Shown one piece after another: positions 6,463 to 8,467 of a stretch of DNA of 8,467 bases. Location of the stretch: NCBI GenBank assembly GCA_035544635.1, contig DATKDQ010000089.1:1-8467 (forward strand), read 5' to 3'. The stretch comes from DATAFT01 sp035544635 (lineage in GTDB: Bacteria; Acidobacteriota; Thermoanaerobaculia; Multivoradales; Multivoraceae). Made by a program: the position numbers and the translations under genes. Position 1 is the stretch's first letter, and each line of letters opens with the position of its first letter. The notes under the pieces are model-generated. The model was given only the letters and a program-made list of their open reading frames with translations. It searched no databases and was not told where the DNA came from.

Positions 6463-7005
6463 CTACGCACCGCCCTCCACGATTTCCACCTTGTTCTCGC
6501 CGTCGAGATCCTCGAAGCTCACCTTGACCAGCTCCCCGGGCTTCGTCGTCACCTTGCGCCCGACCACGTCCGCCTGGATCGGGAGCTCGCGATGCCCGCG
6601 ATCGATCAGCGTCACGAGCTGGACCGCACGCGGGCGGCCGTAGTCCATCAGCGCGTCGAGCGCGGCGCGGATGGTGCGGCCGGTGAAGAGCACGTCGTCG
6701 CACAGCACGACCGTGCGGTCGTCGATCGGCTCCGGGAGCCAGGTCTCCTTGACCACCGGCTGCGGGCTGATGGCCGACAGGTCGTCGCGGTACATCGTGA
6801 TGTCGAGGTGCCCGATCGGTACCTTGATCCCCTCGAGCCGCTCGATATCGGCCGCGAACAGCTCGGCCATCGGCACGCCGCGAGTGCGGATCCCGACCAG
6901 GACCAGCTCGCGCAGGTCGCGGTTCCGCTCGATGATCTCGCCCGCCATGCGACGCAGGACGCGCCGCATCTGTCGGGCGTCGAGAAGTGGCGTGCTCTGG
7001 GCCAA
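6463..7005 (-). CDS. pyrR: Bifunctional pyr operon regulator PyrR / uracil phosphoribosyltransferase
   Basis: PyrR binds pyr mRNA in the presence of UMP to lower expression, and in many species also makes UMP from uracil and PRPP. The product is 180 aa, the family's usual size. It has a type I phosphoribosyltransferase fold with the PRPP loop VVLCDDVLFTGRTIRAALDALM (99-120, in part quoted: DDVLFTGRT), DITMYRDDL (68-76) and LIDRGHRELPIQADVVGR (133-150). The start is taken as TTG 7005 because it gives the family N-terminus LLDARQMRRVLRRMAGEIIERN (short form: LLDA...EIIERN, 7-28); ATG 6969 would remove the first helix. No Shine-Dalgarno sequence is seen; instead a pyrimidine tract (TCTTCCCTTCCC) directly precedes the TTG. 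It is first in the cluster and the likely trans-acting factor for the leader between itself and pyrB. Confidence 0.93.
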   Translation of the reverse strand: MAQSTPLLDARQMRRVLRRMAGEIIERNRDLRELVLVGIRTRGVPMAELFAADIERLEGIKVPIGHLDITMYRDDLSAISPQPVVKETWLPEPIDDRTVVLCDDVLFTGRTIRAALDALMDYGRPRAVQLVTLIDRGHRELPIQADVVGRKVTTKPGELVKVSFEDLDGENKVEIVEGGA

Positions 7006-7027
7006 GGGAAGGGAAGACCGGCCAGGC

Positions 7028-7064
7028 TCGCGCGATGGTACGCACCCCCCGGGTGCGATGTCAA
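7028..7064 (-). promoter_or_regulatory. Putative pyr operon promoter with an operator-like dyad in the spacer
   Basis: On the minus strand TTGACA (7064-7059) is a perfect -35 box. TACCAT (7040-7035) is a plausible -10 box after an 18-bp spacer. The spacer is almost filled by a perfect dyad, CGCACCC-GGG-GGGTGCG (7057-7041), which could be a repressor or activator site. Transcription would begin near 7028, giving a 5' leader of only about 23 nt before the pyrR start, too short for a classical PyrR attenuator upstream of pyrR. The boxes are seen in the sequence; promoter activity and any regulator are inferred. Confidence 0.5.
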
Positions 7065-7174
7065 CGCGGCGGCCACGGCTCGCCCTGCACCGTATCGCAG
7101 AAACTGGGCCGTGGCGGCCTTCCCTGTGATCGCGGAGCCTGGCCCCGGACCCGACTGGCCGGTGTTGGGGAACG

Positions 7175-7203
7175 TGAGCAAACTGCGGCGATCACTGTAG
7201 AAT
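7175..7203 (+). promoter_or_regulatory. Putative xrtH promoter
   Basis: TAGAAT (7198-7203) matches five of six -10 positions. TGAGCA (7175-7180), 17 bp upstream, is a poor -35. If used, transcription would begin around 7209-7211, almost on the xrtH ATG at 7213, so the message would be leaderless or nearly so; consistent with this, no ribosome-binding site precedes the ATG. The near-palindromic octamer GCGATCAC (7188-7195) sits just before the -10 box, with its inverted copy GTGATCGC at 7126-7133. Confidence 0.35.
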
Positions 7204-7212
7204 CCCCCGGTC

Positions 7213-7764
7213 ATGGCGAAAACGCCCCACTCACCCGCAGATCCGGCGCGCGGCTGGCGCTCCTACCGGCGCGAGATCCAGTTCCTGGTCCTGTTCGTCG
7301 TGCTCCTGGGCGGCGGGTTCGCCCTCATCGCCTGGCAGCCGGTCAACGACCACGTGATCGTGCCCTTCACGGCGGGGGTGGCGCGCACCAGCGCCGTGGT
7401 CCTCCGGGTCATCGGGCAGCCGATCCGCATCGAAGGCACGCGCGTCTACGGCGAGGAGTTCGCCGTCGACATCGAGAACGGCTGCAACGGCGTCGAGGCG
7501 CTGATCATCTTCCTGTCGGCGACCCTGTCTTTCCCGGCGCCCTGGCCCGCCCGCCTGGCCGGGCTCGCGATCGGCATGGTGGGCATCCAGATCGTGAACC
7601 TCATCCGCGTGGTCGCGCTCTTTCTCACCGGCGTGCACTTCCCGGTCTTCTTCGACAACTCGCACACCGTGGTCTGGCAGACGATCGTGATCCTGTTCGC
7701 CGTCCTGCTGTGGATCTTCTGGGCGCAACGCTTCGCCGTGGCTAGCTCCGGGAATGCTGCTTAG
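7213..7764 (+). CDS. xrtH: Exosortase H (short exosortase-family membrane transpeptidase/protease)
   Basis: Exosortases are multi-pass inner-membrane enzymes that process proteins carrying a C-terminal sorting tag (motif, hydrophobic helix, basic end); XrtH is the short form paired with IPTLxxWG-type tags. The product is 183 aa, a compact form without the extra domain of EpsI-type exosortases. The conserved triad is visible: Cys91 in ENGCNGVEA, Arg132 in VNLIRVVAL and His151 in NSHTVVWQ. Hydrophobic segments lie at about 22-42, 93-107, 114-140 and 153-170; after the catalytic Cys the run EALIIFLSATLSFPAPW is typical of the family. ATG 7213 is the only sensible start; no Shine-Dalgarno sequence is seen. 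The last codons (roughly ASSGNAA) and the TAG stop lie within the palindrome at 7739-7782. It is transcribed away from pyrR, and the gene after it looks like its known membrane partner. No IPTL-tagged substrate is in the window. Confidence 0.9.
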   Translation: MAKTPHSPADPARGWRSYRREIQFLVLFVVLLGGGFALIAWQPVNDHVIVPFTAGVARTSAVVLRVIGQPIRIEGTRVYGEEFAVDIENGCNGVEALIIFLSATLSFPAPWPARLAGLAIGMVGIQIVNLIRVVALFLTGVHFPVFFDNSHTVVWQTIVILFAVLLWIFWAQRFAVASSGNAA

Positions 7765-7782
7765 CATTCCCTCCGCTAGCCA
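7739..7782 (+). repeat. 44-nt hairpin-forming palindrome spanning the xrtH stop codon
   Basis: TGGCTAGC (7739-7746) pairs with GCTAGCCA (7775-7782). After a symmetric TCC/TCC internal mismatch, GGGAATGCT (7750-7758) pairs with AGCATTCCC (7763-7771) around a GCTT loop. In RNA the outer stem can gain a G-U and a C-G pair. This is a very stable hairpin of 17 perfect pairs. No T run follows, so it is not a classical terminator. It holds the xrtH stop codon (7762-7764) and its last codons. It could be a dispersed REP-like element, or a 3' hairpin that sets the ratio of xrtH to the following gene. Confidence 0.65.
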
Positions 7783-7861
7783 TGTCTTCGGCGCCGCGGA
7801 CGGCGCGGAGCCATCTGTTGCACGGGCGGTGTCCTAACGCCTGGGGGCGCGACGGAGGACG
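7783..7861 (+). other. Spacer between xrtH palindrome and partner gene
   Basis: This short spacer contains GC-rich sequence and, at 7854-7858, GGAGG, the ribosome-binding site for the next gene, 3 nt before its ATG. I see no separate promoter, so the partner gene may be co-transcribed with xrtH through the hairpin. Confidence 0.4.
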
Positions 7862-8467
7862 ATGTCCTACCCTCGCTTCCTACGCGGCGTCGCCCTCTGG
7901 CTGGTGCCGTCGGCGCTGGTCTGGATCACCATCACGCCGTTCTACAACCGCTTCCTGCGCGAGAGCGCCGAGAGCGTGGTGCGGCTCACCGAGGTCCCCG
8001 ACCACACGCGCCTCTACCCCGCGCCGAAGAGCGACACGCGGCCGCGCCAGGAGATCCACTACCTGGTGATCACGCGCGACGATCATCGCGCCGACAAGGG
8101 CTTCCTCTACTCGGTGCGCACCACCGATCTGCACTTCCCCTTCGTCTATCTGTGGGCGATGTTCATGGCCGTGCCGGGCGTGCCGTGGCAGACCCGCCTG
8201 GCGCGGACCGGCTGGGCGTCGCTGGTCCAGGTCTTCTTTCACGTCGTGCTCCTCGTCTTCTGGGTGAAGTTCGCCTACGCCACCCAGCTCGGTGCCTGGA
8301 GCGACGAGAACTACGGTCTCTTGGGGCAGACCTTCTGGGGCCTCGGCAAGCACCTGCTCGACCTGCCCTTCAAGTTCGGCCTGCCGCTGATCCTGTGGGC
8401 GGGGTTCTACTACGACTGGCTGGTGGCCGGCGGCCGCGAGTCCGAACCTGCGCCCCAGCGCCGAGCC
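7862..8467 (+). CDS. Exosortase H-associated-type membrane protein (C-terminus beyond the window)
   Basis: The frame is open from ATG 7862 to the window end (202 codons, no stop), so the gene is incomplete here. GGAGG (7854-7858) supports the start. Hydropathy suggests four membrane segments (about 9-26, 92-106, 117-140, 168-188), with an extracytoplasmic domain of some 65 residues after the first (27-91, including DHTRLYP and EIHYLVITRDD) and Arg-rich cytoplasmic ends. Its position directly after xrtH, its size and its topology match the small multi-pass protein that I recall being annotated beside exosortase H in other genomes, but I cannot confirm this by search. Its role is not known; a chaperone or specificity subunit of the sorting enzyme is a guess. 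I see no catalytic motif. The penultimate stretch RESEPAPQRR looks like a cytoplasmic tail, so the stop is probably close. Confidence 0.75.
   Translation, partial: MSYPRFLRGVALWLVPSALVWITITPFYNRFLRESAESVVRLTEVPDHTRLYPAPKSDTRPRQEIHYLVITRDDHRADKGFLYSVRTTDLHFPFVYLWAMFMAVPGVPWQTRLARTGWASLVQVFFHVVLLVFWVKFAYATQLGAWSDENYGLLGQTFWGLGKHLLDLPFKFGLPLILWAGFYYDWLVAGGRESEPAPQRRA

Noticed and set aside
3980..7045. One continuous minus-strand frame that could be read as a giant fusion containing dihydroorotase
   Set aside because: Only its C-terminal 460 residues are a real protein. The upstream part is the out-of-frame shadow of pyrB and pyrR, and a good ribosome-binding site precedes GTG 5362.
1..8467. CRISPR array, tRNA, rRNA, transposase, prophage or toxin-antitoxin genes
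   Set aside because: No regularly spaced direct repeats, cloverleaf-like sequence or recognisable mobile or defence protein was seen on either strand.

Overview
The window is GC-rich chromosomal DNA (roughly 70% G+C by eye) from a Gram-negative-type bacterium: it encodes an Omp85-family outer-membrane barrel and a membrane-anchored M23 peptidase. A pyrR-pyrB-pyrC operon beside exosortase H, together with the base composition, would suit an uncultured delta-proteobacterial-type lineage (for example Myxococcota or Binatota-like). That placement is inference; the window has no rRNA, tRNA or other phylogenetic marker.

Layout. Positions 1-160 hold no convincing gene. 161-1981 (+) encodes a single-POTRA Omp85/BamA-TamA-type protein. 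It converges on a five-gene minus-strand cluster, read from right to left: pyrR (7005-6463), pyrB (6330-5389), pyrC (5362-3980), an inositol-monophosphatase-family enzyme (3917-3090) and a LytM/M23 peptidase (3077-2034). A 44-nt interrupted palindrome at 1997-2040 lies in the convergent gap. It contains the M23 stop codon and, read on the minus strand, is followed by a short T run, so it may terminate the pyr operon. Divergent from pyrR, on the plus strand, are exosortase H (xrtH, 7213-7764) and a membrane protein (7862 to the window end, incomplete) that looks like the partner protein found beside exosortase H. A second, unrelated 44-nt palindrome (7739-7782) contains the xrtH stop codon.

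How the genes work together. PyrB and PyrC are steps 2 and 3 of de novo pyrimidine synthesis, and PyrR is the UMP/PRPP-sensing RNA-binding regulator of such operons. The 132-nt pyrR-pyrB gap is the most interesting stretch. It can fold into consecutive hairpins, two of them with nearly identical GGAGAGU/GGAGAGA loops. One of these resembles the PyrR-binding loop known from Bacillus. The gap also has a competing 12-bp helix and a segment that could pair either upstream or with the pyrB ribosome-binding site. This is a candidate PyrR-responsive translational switch, although a structured dispersed repeat is a real alternative. XrtH and its neighbour form a surface-protein sorting pair; no C-terminally tagged substrate is visible here. 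The IMPase and M23 genes are close downstream passengers of the pyr operon with no obvious pathway link.
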